From positions 7,936 to 45,680 of the forward strand of contig JABSOU010000025.1 in the NCBI GenBank assembly GCA_013215215.1: a stretch of 37,745 bases of DNA, read 5' to 3'. The notes beneath the pieces are model-generated. The model was given only the letters and a program-made list of their open reading frames with translations, ran no database searches and was not told the DNA's origin. Each line of letters begins with the position of its first letter. Position 1 is the first letter of the stretch. This DNA comes from Cognatishimia sp. (GTDB lineage Bacteria; Pseudomonadota; Alphaproteobacteria; Rhodobacterales; Rhodobacteraceae). Positions 1-9,025 of this stretch are shown in pieces. The translations under genes and the position numbers were made by a program.

Positions 1-1256
1 ACGCCGGGCTGATCATCCAGCAAGACTTCAAGCTCTTTGGGGTAAATATTGAACCCGCCCGAGATGATCAGGTCTTTGTTGCGCCCCAGAATATGGACGT
101 AGCCGTCCTCATCCACCTTGCCCAAATCGCCGGTGATAAAGAACCCATCGTCGCGCAGCTCTGCGGCGGTTTTGTCAGGCATCTGCCAATAGCCCTGAAA
201 GACGTTGGGGCCACGTACTTCCAGAACACCGATCTCGCCATCAGGCAGTGTCTCGCCCGTTTCGGGGTCTGTGATCTTCAATTCAACATCCGGCAGAGGA
301 AACCCAACAGTGCCCGCGCGGCGGTCGCCGTCATAGGGGTTTGATGTGTTCATATTCGTTTCCGTCATGCCATACCGCTCAAGGATCCGGTGACCTGTGC
401 GGTCTTGGAACTGGACATGGGTTTCGGCCAAAAGCGGCGCGGAACCAGAAACAAAGAGCCGCATATGACCGGTGAGGTCCCGGTCAAACCGTGTGTCCCC
501 AAGAAGCCGTGTATAGAAGGTCGGTACGCCCATAAGGCTCGTGGCCTTAGGCATCAGGTCGATCATCTGATCAAGATCGAACTTGGGCATGAAGATCATC
601 TTGCCGCCCACCAAAAGCACCACATTTGTCGCCACAAAAAGACCGTGGGTGTGAAAGATCGGCAAGGCATGCAAGAGCACGTCAGATCCATCAAACCGCC
701 ATTCCCGCACGAGCGTTTGGGCGTTGGACAGCAGATTGTCTTGAGACAACATCGCCCCTTTAGAGCGCCCCGTGGTGCCGGAGGTATAGAGGAAGGCCGC
801 CAGATCACTGCCGGATCTCGCTACGGTTTCAAAGTGATCAATGTCTTTGGCCTGCTCAGACAGGCTGCCCGTTCCATCCGCATTCAGAGTTGCAACAGGC
901 ACGCCGATGGTTTCGATCTGGCCCGATTTGGCGGCATCACAAACCACCAGTTTCGCGCCACTGTTTTCGATGAAATAGCGCAGCTCATCGACGGTGTAGC
1001 CTGTATTCAAAGGCAAAAAGACAACGCCTGCCTGAATACATCCTGCAATCAGGGCCAGCGCCTGAGGTGATTTCTCGACCTGAATGGCCAGCCTATCTCC
1101 GGCCACAAGGCCCAGATCTGTGATCGCCTGCGCAAAGCCCGCGGCCTGGGCGACGAAAGCCCGGTACGACATCTCTTGGCCATCCGGCAGGATCAGAAAT
1201 GTCTCAGCGTTGTTTGCATGACAGCCAAAGAGGGCGTCATAAAGCGGGTTGGCCAT
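1..1256 (-). CDS. matB: Malonyl-CoA synthetase (MatB-like acyl-CoA ligase), 3' part cut by window edge
   Basis: This is an AMP-forming ligase of the ANL superfamily, expected to make malonyl-CoA from malonate, CoA and ATP in the cytoplasm. I translated it from the minus strand: about 418 residues are present and the C-terminal lid is missing beyond position 1. The ATP-binding loop YTSGTTGRSKGAM, the substrate segment ALPIFHTHGLF, the A5 motif ERYGMTETNMNTSNPYDG, and the ITGDLG and GRNKDLIISGG motifs are all visible. The string around the A5 motif is characteristic of MatB proteins rather than fatty acyl-CoA ligases. The ATG at 1256 is preceded by AAAGGGGG seven or so bases upstream, a good ribosome site. 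It is divergent from the phosphoglucomutase gene. I am confident of the family and fairly confident of the malonate specificity. Confidence 0.88.
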   Translation of the reverse strand, partial: MANPLYDALFGCHANNAETFLILPDGQEMSYRAFVAQAAGFAQAITDLGLVAGDRLAIQVEKSPQALALIAGCIQAGVVFLPLNTGYTVDELRYFIENSGAKLVVCDAAKSGQIETIGVPVATLNADGTGSLSEQAKDIDHFETVARSGSDLAAFLYTSGTTGRSKGAMLSQDNLLSNAQTLVREWRFDGSDVLLHALPIFHTHGLFVATNVVLLVGGKMIFMPKFDLDQMIDLMPKATSLMGVPTFYTRLLGDTRFDRDLTGHMRLFVSGSAPLLAETHVQFQDRTGHRILERYGMTETNMNTSNPYDGDRRAGTVGFPLPDVELKITDPETGETLPDGEIGVLEVRGPNVFQGYWQMPDKTAAELRDDGFFITGDLGKVDEDGYVHILGRNKDLIISGGFNIYPKELEVLLDDQPG

Positions 1257-1462
1257 GAGACCCCCTTTTCATTCTAAAGTCTGCGCGCTTTATAGGGAGG
1301 TCTCATTGCAAAGCCAACAATCAGCCCCATCTGTTATGCAGCACTACCCGAAAAATCCCGCTTTGATACAAATTGTTTATTCCAGTGCGCTATGCCCCTA
1401 GACTATGATTATCAAACATGCGCCACAGGCCCCGATCATTTCTATACGATTAAGACTACCAC

Positions 1463-3094
1463 ATGACGATTAAGAACCTCGTGACGGCTCCGATTGCTGG
1501 ACAGAAACCCGGCACCAGCGGGCTGCGCAAAAAGACCGCTGTTTTTCAAAGCCCGCACTTCCTGGAAAACTATGTTCAGTCGATTTTTGACGGGATTGGC
1601 GGCGTTGCGGGGAAACGCTTTGTCATCGGCGGAGATGGGCGGTTTTTCAATCGTCAGGCCATCGATGTGATCCTGCGCATGGCCGCAGCCAATGGCGTGG
1701 CGGAATGTATCGTTGGCCGCGATGGGCTTTTGTCCACACCCGCTGCCTCGCATCTTATTCGGCTGAATGGCACCAACGGAGGGCTGATCCTGTCGGCTAG
1801 CCACAATCCCGGCGGCCCAAACGCGGATTTCGGACTGAAATTCAACGGCGCAAACGGCGGGCCTGCATCAGAGGCCGTGACCGAAGAGATTTACGCCTGC
1901 ACCCAAAACATTGAGGCCTATAAGATCCTGGAGGCCCCTACCGTCGACCTTTCGGTCGAGGCCACGACGACGCTGGGCGACATGACAGTCACCGTGATCG
2001 ATCCGGTCAGCGACTATGCCGAGTTGATGGAAAGCCTGTTTGATTTCGACGCCATTCGCGCGATGTTTGAGGGCGGATTTCGCATGGTCTTTGACTCAAT
2101 GCTCGCAGTTACGGGTCCCTACGCGAAGGAAATCTTTGAAACGCGCCTTGGTGCGAAACATGGCACGGTGATCAATGGCGAGCCCAGCCATGATTTTGGC
2201 GGAGGCCATCCCGACCCCAACCCAATCTGGGCGCGCGAGCTGATGGCAATCATGCAATCTGACACGCCTCCGGATTTCGGAGCGGCGTCCGACGGCGACG
2301 GGGATCGCAATATGATCACCGGACCGCATCGCTATGTGTCTCCGTCAGACAGTCTGGCCATTCTCGCAGATCTCGCGCATTTGGCCCCTGCCTATAAAGG
2401 CGGGCTGGCAGGCGTTGCGCGTTCCATGCCGACCTCTTGTGCGGTGGATCGTGTGGCGGCCGCGAAGGGGATGGAGAGCTTTGAAACGCCGACCGGCTGG
2501 AAGTTCTTTGGCAATCTGCTGGACGCAGGCCGCGTGACGCTTTGCGGTGAGGAAAGTGCCGGGACCGGGTCAGATCATGTGCGCGAGAAAGACGGGCTTT
2601 GGGCGGTTCTGCTTTGGCTGAACATCTTTGCGGCCACGGGCAAATCGATGGATCAGATCCTTGCCGATCACTATGCCACCTACGGCCGGACCTATTATTC
2701 GCGCCACGATTTTGAGGCGGTAGAGACTGAGAATGCCAATGCGTTGATGGATGCACTGCGCGCCAAATTGCCGGATCTGGCGGGCCAGGAGGTCAACGGG
2801 CTCAGGGTGCAAGCCGCCGATGAGTTTGCCTATGACGACCCCGTGGATGGGTCCCGATCCGAGCGCCAAGGCCTGCGCATTCTGTTTGAGGGCGGCGCGC
2901 GGGCCATTTTCCGACTGTCAGGCACGGACACCGAAGGGGCGACGCTACGCGTTTATCTGGAAAGACTGGAAACCGCGAAGAACAAGCTTAAAGCGGATCC
3001 GCAAAAAGCTTTGGCCAATGTGATTGCCTCCGCAGAGACTCTGGCTGAGATCAAAGCCCACACCGGTCGCGCAGCACCGGACGTCATCACGTAA
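1463..3094 (+). CDS. pgm: Phosphoglucomutase (alpha-D-glucose phosphate-specific)
   Basis: This cytoplasmic enzyme interconverts glucose-1-phosphate and glucose-6-phosphate, linking glycolysis to sugar nucleotide and glucan synthesis. It is 543 residues, the usual size of bacterial Pgm. The N-terminal substrate motif KPGTSGLRKK lies near residue 15. The active-site phosphoserine loop is SASHNPGG with Ser113. The magnesium loop DGDGDRN starts at Asp277. The sugar-binding motif CGEESAG is near residue 360, and the phosphate-binding LSGTDTEGA is near residue 483. All functional residues are intact. The gene stands alone, divergent from matB and convergent with xylA. Its product may supply substrate for the galE-encoded epimerase further along. 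Confidence 0.95.
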   Translation: MTIKNLVTAPIAGQKPGTSGLRKKTAVFQSPHFLENYVQSIFDGIGGVAGKRFVIGGDGRFFNRQAIDVILRMAAANGVAECIVGRDGLLSTPAASHLIRLNGTNGGLILSASHNPGGPNADFGLKFNGANGGPASEAVTEEIYACTQNIEAYKILEAPTVDLSVEATTTLGDMTVTVIDPVSDYAELMESLFDFDAIRAMFEGGFRMVFDSMLAVTGPYAKEIFETRLGAKHGTVINGEPSHDFGGGHPDPNPIWARELMAIMQSDTPPDFGAASDGDGDRNMITGPHRYVSPSDSLAILADLAHLAPAYKGGLAGVARSMPTSCAVDRVAAAKGMESFETPTGWKFFGNLLDAGRVTLCGEESAGTGSDHVREKDGLWAVLLWLNIFAATGKSMDQILADHYATYGRTYYSRHDFEAVETENANALMDALRAKLPDLAGQEVNGLRVQAADEFAYDDPVDGSRSERQGLRILFEGGARAIFRLSGTDTEGATLRVYLERLETAKNKLKADPQKALANVIASAETLAEIKAHTGRAAPDVIT

Positions 3095-3127
3095 AAGACC
3101 CCTCCGCGCCGGAACGCGAAGGGGCCT
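3095..3127 (-). terminator. Rho-independent terminator of the xylFHGA operon
   Basis: Positions 3099-3108 (CCCCTCCGCG) and 3115-3124 (CGCGAAGGGG) form a 10-bp stem with one mismatch and a 6-base loop. Read on the minus strand the hairpin is followed by TCTTTT. It lies 25 bases past the xylA stop codon, so it should end the xylose operon transcript. On the plus strand there is no T-run, so it is less likely to serve pgm. Confidence 0.7.
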
Positions 3128-3148
3128 GTGCTTCATCTAACCCTAGTT

Positions 3149-4456
3149 TTAGACGAAGCGATTGACGTAGTTCTCCAGGATTTCCTGACGACCCGAGCGT
3201 GGCGCCGGGTTGATGTCGTCAGACAAAACGCGCTCTGAAATCGAAGCGAGATCGCTGTTCAGCATCGCTTCAGCCTCTGGCGTTTTCCAACCCGCATAGC
3301 GGTCATCAAGCGCCTTCTGCAATCCGCCATCTTCGACCATCGCCGCCGCCGCTTTAAAGCCACGCGCACAGACATCCATGCCACCCGCGTGGCTGGCAAT
3401 CAGGTCAATCGGATCAATCGACTGACGACGAATTTTAGCGTCAAAATTCGTCCCGCCCGCGCCCAGACCTCCGGCTTGGATGATATGGTAATAGGTCAGC
3501 GCAACTTCGGGCACGTTGTTAGGGAACTGGTCAGTGTCCCAGCCAGACTGATAGTCATTGCGGTTCATATCAATCGACCCCAGCATGCCCTCAGAGGCAG
3601 CGACCGCGATCTCATGCTCAAAGCTGTGACCGGCAAGGATCGCGTGACCCTGTTCAAGATTCAGCTTTACTTCGTTTTCCAAGCCATACTTGCGCAAGAA
3701 GCCAATGCAGGTCGCCGCATCATAGTCATACTGATGCTTGGACGGCTCTTGCGGCTTTGGTTCGACCAGGATCTGTCCCTTGAAGCCAATTTTATGTTTG
3801 TAGTCGACCACCATCGACAGGAAGCGGCCCATGTGGTCCAGCTCTTGGCCCATGTCGGTGTTGAGGAGCGTCTCATAGCCCTCACGACCACCCCAAAGCA
3901 CGTAGTTCTCGCCACCCAGCTTATGGGTTGCGTCCATGCAGCCCTTTACTGTCGCAGCGGCAAAAGCAAAGACATCAGGATCCGGGTTTGTTGAGGCACC
4001 GCCCATCCAGCGCATATGCGAGAACATATTGGCGGTGCCCCAGAGGAGTTTCGTGCCTGTCTCTTGCATCTTTTCACCGATGTAGTCGGTGATTTCGTTC
4101 AAGGTGGACAGGTTGTCGGCAAAGTTGCCCTGTTCGGGACGAATGTCCGCGTCATGCCAGCAGAGGTAGGGCGAATTCAGGATGTCAAACATCTCAAATG
4201 CCACATCTGCTTTCATCTTGGCGCGGCCCATGTCGTCCTGAGGATGCCAGGGCCGAACAAGCGTCTGACCACCGAAGGGGTCGCCCCCTTCCCACGCGAA
4301 GCTGTGCCAATAGGCGATGGCAAAGCGCAGGTGCTCTTCCATCCGTTTGCCCATGACGATCTCGTCGGGGTTATAGTGCCGAAAGGCCAGATAGCTGGTG
4401 CTATCAACGCCCTCATAGGCGAGCTTTTCGATACCGTCAAAGAACCCGGTGCTCAT
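3149..4456 (-). CDS. xylA: Xylose isomerase
   Basis: The enzyme converts D-xylose to D-xylulose in the cytoplasm, the first step of the isomerase route of xylose use. The protein is 435 residues, close to the 440 of the E. coli enzyme. The catalytic histidine lies in CWHDAD at His101, with Asp104 beside it, the same numbering as in E. coli. The metal ligand segments [29 protein letters not shown] and GSIDMNRND are all present. A purine-rich ribosome site (AAAAAGGAAAAAG) precedes the ATG. It is the last gene of the operon xylF-xylH-xylG-xylA, 27 bases after xylG, and is followed by a terminator. Confidence 0.97.
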   Translation of the reverse strand: MSTGFFDGIEKLAYEGVDSTSYLAFRHYNPDEIVMGKRMEEHLRFAIAYWHSFAWEGGDPFGGQTLVRPWHPQDDMGRAKMKADVAFEMFDILNSPYLCWHDADIRPEQGNFADNLSTLNEITDYIGEKMQETGTKLLWGTANMFSHMRWMGGASTNPDPDVFAFAAATVKGCMDATHKLGGENYVLWGGREGYETLLNTDMGQELDHMGRFLSMVVDYKHKIGFKGQILVEPKPQEPSKHQYDYDAATCIGFLRKYGLENEVKLNLEQGHAILAGHSFEHEIAVAASEGMLGSIDMNRNDYQSGWDTDQFPNNVPEVALTYYHIIQAGGLGAGGTNFDAKIRRQSIDPIDLIASHAGGMDVCARGFKAAAAMVEDGGLQKALDDRYAGWKTPEAEAMLNSDLASISERVLSDDINPAPRSGRQEILENYVNRFV

Positions 4457-4483
4457 TTTCTTTTTCCTTTTTAGTGCGTTAGA

Positions 4484-5260
4484 TTATTTTTCACCCGGCT
4501 TTTTGCCGAGAATAATCATACCCAACAGATCGTCATCCGTGACGTCTTCCACGTCGACAGTTCCTACCAATTGACCGTTTTTCATGACCGAAGCCCGGTC
4601 ACAAAGTTCCATCACCGCGTGGACATCGTGGTCGATCAAGAAGATCCCGATGCCTTGGGCTTTGAGTTGCTTAATCAGATCCGCAACCATTTGGGTTTCA
4701 TGCGGACCAAGCGCGGCGGTCGGCTCGTCCATGATCAGGATCTTGGCGTTGAAGTAGACCGCCCGTGCAATCGCAACCGACTGACGTTGACCACCCGACA
4801 AGGCCGAGACCGGATCGCTGAACTTCTGGAAGTTCGGGTTAAGGCGCCCCATAATCTTGCGACATTCCGCTTCCATCGCCTGATCATCCACCAAGCCCAG
4901 CGGCGTGACCAACTCGCGCCCCAAAAAGAGGTTTGAGGCTGCATCCAAGTTATCTGCCAGCGCCAGCGTCTGATAGATCGTCTCGATATTATGGTCGCGC
5001 GCATCGCGGGGGTTGGTGATTTCCACCTTATCGCCATTGATGCGGATTTCGCCGCTGTCCATCTGATAGGCGCCCGAAAGCACTTTGATCAGTGTGGATT
5101 TCCCGGCCCCGTTGTGGCCCAACAGGCCCACAACTTCGCCCGGATGCAGATCGACGCTCACATGGTCGACCGCCTTGATGCCGCCGAAGGCAATCGAGAT
5201 GTCTTTCATCTCGACCAGTGGGGTTGCGCCCTGGGCGCGGAGTTCTTTTGCAGTCGCCAT
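4484..5260 (-). CDS. xylG: Xylose ABC transporter ATPase (single-domain XylG)
   Basis: This is the nucleotide-binding subunit that powers xylose import through XylH. Walker A GHNGAGKST is at residues 48-56, the signature LSGGQ at 154-158, Walker B ILIMDEP with Asp178-Glu179, and the switch histidine at 211. The E. coli XylG and most sugar ATPases of this carbohydrate class have two fused ATPase domains and about 500 residues. This one has a single complete domain of 258 residues, so it should act as a homodimer. No sign of truncation is seen: the C-terminus ends cleanly and xylA follows. Its ATG overlaps the xylH stop codon by one base (TAATG), which suggests translational coupling. Confidence 0.9.
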   Translation of the reverse strand: MATAKELRAQGATPLVEMKDISIAFGGIKAVDHVSVDLHPGEVVGLLGHNGAGKSTLIKVLSGAYQMDSGEIRINGDKVEITNPRDARDHNIETIYQTLALADNLDAASNLFLGRELVTPLGLVDDQAMEAECRKIMGRLNPNFQKFSDPVSALSGGQRQSVAIARAVYFNAKILIMDEPTAALGPHETQMVADLIKQLKAQGIGIFLIDHDVHAVMELCDRASVMKNGQLVGTVDVEDVTDDDLLGMIILGKKPGEK

Positions 5261-6558
5261 TATTTCGCTCCCACACGTTTACGATAGACGATGTCGATGA
5301 AGACAGCGAGGACAAGGACCGTGCCCACGACAATGTTCTGAAACGGCGCATCCACGCCAACCATCGCCATGCCAGACTGCAGCGCCTGCATGATAAGGGC
5401 CCCAAGGATCGCGCCATAGATCGTCCCTGCCCCACCAGCGAGCGCCGTGCCCCCGATGACCGCCGCCGCAATAACGCGCAGCTCATCAAGTGTGCCGATG
5501 TCATTTGAGTGGTTCGCCAGACGGGCCGACGCGACCACGGCAGACAAGGCACAAAGGAAGCCCATTAGCGCAAAGATCTTCACAGTCAGAAAGCGGGTGT
5601 TGATGCCCGACAGCTCTGCCGCATCCGGGTTGCCGCCGGTTGCATAGATATAGCGTCCCAGACGGGTGCGTTTCGCCACCATCGTCATGACAATCGCCAC
5701 GGCGATCAGGATCAGAACCGAGATCGGCAGGCCGTATCCTACAGTCAGACCTTCCGGCATAACCTCGCCGCGTGCTTCAAACATACGCTCCAAACGGCGG
5801 GTCGGGATGTTGTAGCTGTTCAGGATCCAGACAAAGCCAAGGATAGCAGCCGTAATGATCCCAGAGATCGTGGCTTCCGCCCAGACCGGCTTGACGCCAA
5901 ACCCATGTGCGGCTTTCGCACGGCGGCTGCTCCAGAGGGTCCAGACGGCGGCAGCGGCAGCAATCAGACCGATGATCCAGCTCCAGGTGGTGCCGAGCGT
6001 GCCATTCGTGCCGCCAAAGATCAGGAAGGTGCTGTCCAGCGGGCCTTTGGTCTGACCACTGGTCAGATACCACGCCACGTTGCGCCACACGAGGAAGCCG
6101 CCTAGCGTCACGATAAAGGCCGGGATCGCGAGATAGCCAACCATCCAACCCTGGAAGGCTCCGATCAAAGTACCCACGGCCAGACCCACGACGATAGTTA
6201 TCGCCCAAGTCATTGGATGGTCTAAACCAAAGCCAAGCGTTCCAGGCAGCCATTCAGTCTGGATCATCGCCATCACGGCGGAACAGGTCGCCAGCAAAGC
6301 ACCAACCGAAAGGTCGATGTGGCGATTGACGATCACAAAGACCATGCCCGAGGCCATGATGGCCACCGACACTGTCTGGATCGACAGGTTAAATATGTTG
6401 CGGGGTGTCAGGAATCTTCCATCGGTGAAGATGTTGAATCCAATACACAGAATTACAAACGCGCCAATCATACCCAAAAGCCGAGCGTCCAGTTCCAACT
6501 GTTGGAACAGGCCCTTGGCTTCTTTCTTGGGGATTGGCTGAGACGTGGTGTCGGTCAT
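5260..6558 (-). CDS. xylH: Xylose ABC transporter permease
   Basis: This inner-membrane channel subunit of the xylose importer belongs to the BPD_transp_2 (RbsC/XylH) family. The protein is 432 residues with roughly ten or more hydrophobic segments. It carries the family segments MASGMVFVIVNRHIDLSVG near residue 68 and IGGTALAGGAGT near residue 365. A longer loop between about residues 175 and 290 makes it somewhat bigger than E. coli XylH (393). The gene lies between xylF and xylG. A stem-loop separates it from xylF, and it overlaps xylG by one base. Confidence 0.92.
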   Translation of the reverse strand: MTDTTSQPIPKKEAKGLFQQLELDARLLGMIGAFVILCIGFNIFTDGRFLTPRNIFNLSIQTVSVAIMASGMVFVIVNRHIDLSVGALLATCSAVMAMIQTEWLPGTLGFGLDHPMTWAITIVVGLAVGTLIGAFQGWMVGYLAIPAFIVTLGGFLVWRNVAWYLTSGQTKGPLDSTFLIFGGTNGTLGTTWSWIIGLIAAAAAVWTLWSSRRAKAAHGFGVKPVWAEATISGIITAAILGFVWILNSYNIPTRRLERMFEARGEVMPEGLTVGYGLPISVLILIAVAIVMTMVAKRTRLGRYIYATGGNPDAAELSGINTRFLTVKIFALMGFLCALSAVVASARLANHSNDIGTLDELRVIAAAVIGGTALAGGAGTIYGAILGALIMQALQSGMAMVGVDAPFQNIVVGTVLVLAVFIDIVYRKRVGAK

Positions 6559-6592
6559 ATCCGAACTCCAGGGATCAGCAGTCTTTAACTTA

Positions 6593-6620
6593 GGGCACCG
6601 CCACCGTAGCAGCGGCGCCC
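6593..6620 (-). promoter_or_regulatory. Stem-loop between xylF and xylH
   Basis: GGGC-A-CCGC (6593-6601) and GCGG-C-GCCC (6612-6620) pair as an 8-bp stem with one internal mismatch and a 10-base loop. No T-run follows, so it is probably not a full terminator. Its place just after the binding-protein gene fits a structure that protects the xylF message or reduces read-through, giving more binding protein than permease. Confidence 0.45.
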
Positions 6621-6637
6621 CGATTTACAAAATGGCC

Positions 6638-7657
6638 TTAGTTACAAGGAGCAGGGCCACCGGAAACGCCTTGGCACAGCGCTTCTTGAGTGATCCAGCC
6701 AGCATCAACGACCAGGGACAGGTTGTCCGCGGTAATTGGAACAGGAGCCAAGAAGGTTGCGGTCATGGTGGTGCCTGATGGGGACGTCCAGGACTGTGCA
6801 CCGTCCACGTCTTTCATCATGCCGCCACCGGCCAGAGCGACAGCGATCTCGCCCGCTGCGCGACCCAGGTCACGTGCGTCTTTCCAGACGGAGACTGTCT
6901 GAGTGCCTTTTGCAACGCGGTTCAGAGCTGCGTGGTCGCCGTCCTGACCAGACACAGGAATACCTTCCATGCCTTGCGCAGTCAGAGCTGCAACAACACC
7001 ACCTGCGGTACCGTCGTTGGACGCAACGACTGCATCAACGTTGTTGTCGTTTGCAGTCAGGATCTGCTCCATGTTGCGTTGCGCGTTCGCTGGCAGCCAG
7101 CCATCGGTGTAAGCTTCGCCCACGATGGTGATTGCGCCGCTGTCAACTGCCGCTTGGATGATCTCTTGCTGGCCGCCGCGCAGGAAGTCTGCGTTCGGGT
7201 CAGTTGGAGAGCCTTTGATCATGACGTAGTTGCCGGATGGCTGTGCTGCGAAAACAGCGCGTGCCTGCATGCGGCCAACCTCGACGTTGTCGAATGTCAG
7301 GTAGTAGGCGCGGCTGTCTTCGATCAGACGGTCATAGGCAATCACAGGGATACCTTCATCCGCTGCTGCTTGAACCGCTGGGCCAATCGCTTGCGCGTCT
7401 TGTGCCAGAATGATCAGAGCATCAACACCCTGAGCAATCAGGCTTTCGATGTCAGAGAGCTGCTTAGAAGAAGACGACTGCGCGTCTGCAGAAACATAAG
7501 ATGCGCCTGCTGCGTCCAGCGCGCCAACGATGGCCGCCTCATCTGTTTTCCAACGCTCCTCTTGGAAGTTGGACCAGCTCACACCAACAGTAACATCCGC
7601 AAAAGCCGCAGTGCTCATAAGCATCGCTGCGACGGAAACAGTACCAAGTACTTTCAT
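6638..7657 (-). CDS. xylF: Periplasmic xylose-binding protein
   Basis: This is the substrate-binding subunit of the xylose ABC importer. It starts with a signal peptide (MKVLGTVSVAAM, hydrophobic core, cleavage after AAFA) and mature DVTVGVSW. Family segments include RWKTDEAAI, ALIILAQDAQAIGP, IPVIAYDRLI and SGQDGD. I set the start at 7657 because a perfect GGGAGG lies just before that ATG. An upstream in-frame ATG at 7684 would add nine residues and lacks such a site. The protein is then 339 residues, the normal XylF size. It is the first gene of the operon, with a candidate repressor operator about 75 bases upstream. Confidence 0.94.
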   Translation of the reverse strand: MKVLGTVSVAAMLMSTAAFADVTVGVSWSNFQEERWKTDEAAIVGALDAAGASYVSADAQSSSSKQLSDIESLIAQGVDALIILAQDAQAIGPAVQAAADEGIPVIAYDRLIEDSRAYYLTFDNVEVGRMQARAVFAAQPSGNYVMIKGSPTDPNADFLRGGQQEIIQAAVDSGAITIVGEAYTDGWLPANAQRNMEQILTANDNNVDAVVASNDGTAGGVVAALTAQGMEGIPVSGQDGDHAALNRVAKGTQTVSVWKDARDLGRAAGEIAVALAGGGMMKDVDGAQSWTSPSGTTMTATFLAPVPITADNLSLVVDAGWITQEALCQGVSGGPAPCN

Positions 7658-7711
7658 AACTTTCCTCCCATTAAGGCCGAACACAAACCTCGTGTTTCGG
7701 CGCTAACAACG

Positions 7712-7747
7712 TTCGTAATTCAATTTATTTTACTTGTCAAAATATTT
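7712..7747 (-). promoter_or_regulatory. xylF promoter with candidate XylR (ROK) operator
   Basis: An inverted repeat TATTTT-N7-AAAATA lies at 7726-7744; with flanks it covers 7723-7747. On the minus strand a perfect -35 hexamer TTGACA (7740-7735) sits inside the repeat, followed after 17 bases by TACGAA (7717-7712), a weak -10. The same repeat occurs at the xylB promoter (13274-13298). Binding of the divergently encoded ROK repressor here would block RNA polymerase. The operator sequence is read directly; the assignment to the repressor is inference from location and duplication. Confidence 0.72.
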
Positions 7748-7816
7748 ATGGTACGCCAATGAAACTCGCGAAAGATTAAGAGGAATAATCTTTAAATTGC
7801 GGGGTGGGAGGTCATT

Positions 7817-9025
7817 ATCGAACGCGCGAACTCAATTGGCGACCAACGTGACACGGGGCGACTCACTGTATTGGATTCGATCCGGTCCGCCGGGGAAATC
7901 GCGCGAATCGATATTGCCGAGGCCACCGGCTTTAGCCCGGCGACTGTAACGGCCATTACATCTGAACTTTTGAACGCCGGCTTGATTGAAGAGATCATTC
8001 CCGAGAACAAGCAATCCCAAAGCCGCCGCGGCCGTCCCCGCGTTGCCATTAAACTGGCGGGCCGGTCTCATCTGATCGCTGGCGTGAAACTGGGTCACAA
8101 AGTTATCTCGGTCCTTGTTCTGGATTTCGAAGGCCAAGATGTGGTGAGCCAAGAGTTCCCCATCTCTAATCCCCGTATGGACCCGGATGAGTTTGTCAAA
8201 GTCATGCTCGAGGCCGTATCCAAGACCTGCGAGAGCGGTGGATTTTCCATTGACGACCTTTCGGGCATCGGCCTGAGTATGGCGGGTCTGATCCACGCCA
8301 CAGACAGTTTCGTGCATTGGTCCAGCTCTCTGACAGAGCGCAATGTCGATATGGGTATCTTGATGGACAGGGCTTCACCCTGCCCTGTCTTTATCGACAA
8401 TGACGCGAATTTGGTCGCCAAGGCAGAGCACCTCTTTGGTGTTGCGCGCAACATCGACAATTTCATCGTCATCACCATCGAGCATGGTGTTGGCATGGGT
8501 ATTATCATTGACGGCAAGATTTATCGCGGCACACGCGGGTGCGGCGCGGAATTGGGTCACACCAAGGTGCAACTTGAAGGCGCACTCTGTCAGTGCGGCC
8601 AACGCGGCTGCCTTGAGGCCTATGTCGGGGACTACGCGATCCTGCGTGAAGCGCATAGCGTTTTGGGCGAAGAGATCCACGAGGACGTCGGCTCTCTTTA
8701 TGACGCAGCGAACAATGGCGACCAACTGGCGCTCTCGGTCCTTGATCGGGCGGCGCGGATGTTGGCGCTGGGGTTGGCGAATGTTGTGAACATTTTTGAT
8801 CCCGAGCTGATCATTCTGGCCGGAGCGCAGATGTCCTATCGGCATCTTTATGAAGACAAGATCATCGATGCGGCCAAACAGCAGGTCGTTCAGATCGACG
8901 CGGAAATGCCGCCCATCCGCGTCCACGCTTGGGGCGATCTTATGTGGGCAAAAGGCGCCGCAGCCTACGCCATCGATCAGGTGTCGGCTCTCAAAGTTCG
9001 GGAACTTTCGCGCAATGGTGACTAA
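7817..9025 (+). CDS. xylR: ROK-family transcriptional repressor of xylose genes (XylR-like)
   Basis: This is a DNA-binding sugar-responsive regulator: an N-terminal winged helix-turn-helix (IARIDIAEATGFSPATVTAI) followed by a ROK domain with DNDANLVA, the GCGAELGH motif and the zinc site CQCGQRGCLEA. It is divergent from xylF and probably represses the xyl genes when xylose is absent. The first canonical start codon is a TTG at 7871, but it has no ribosome site and would cut the first helix. The frame continues upstream with convincing coding sequence (GDQRDTGRLTVLD) to a stop at 7793. A strong GGGAGG at 7806-7811 is correctly spaced for an ATC codon at 7817, or closely spaced for ATT at 7814. 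I therefore place the start at 7817, giving 402 residues. Confidence 0.85.
   Translation: MERANSIGDQRDTGRLTVLDSIRSAGEIARIDIAEATGFSPATVTAITSELLNAGLIEEIIPENKQSQSRRGRPRVAIKLAGRSHLIAGVKLGHKVISVLVLDFEGQDVVSQEFPISNPRMDPDEFVKVMLEAVSKTCESGGFSIDDLSGIGLSMAGLIHATDSFVHWSSSLTERNVDMGILMDRASPCPVFIDNDANLVAKAEHLFGVARNIDNFIVITIEHGVGMGIIIDGKIYRGTRGCGAELGHTKVQLEGALCQCGQRGCLEAYVGDYAILREAHSVLGEEIHEDVGSLYDAANNGDQLALSVLDRAARMLALGLANVVNIFDPELIILAGAQMSYRHLYEDKIIDAAKQQVVQIDAEMPPIRVHAWGDLMWAKGAAAYAIDQVSALKVRELSRNGD

Noticed and set aside
390..1070. Long plus-strand frame of 226 codons opposite the ligase gene
   Set aside because: The minus strand reads as an intact malonyl-CoA synthetase with all motifs; the plus frame is its shadow with no recognisable domain.
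8850..9014. Upstream extension of the CRTAC1-like frame
   Set aside because: This part lies inside the ROK gene in another frame and precedes the true signal peptide at 9015.
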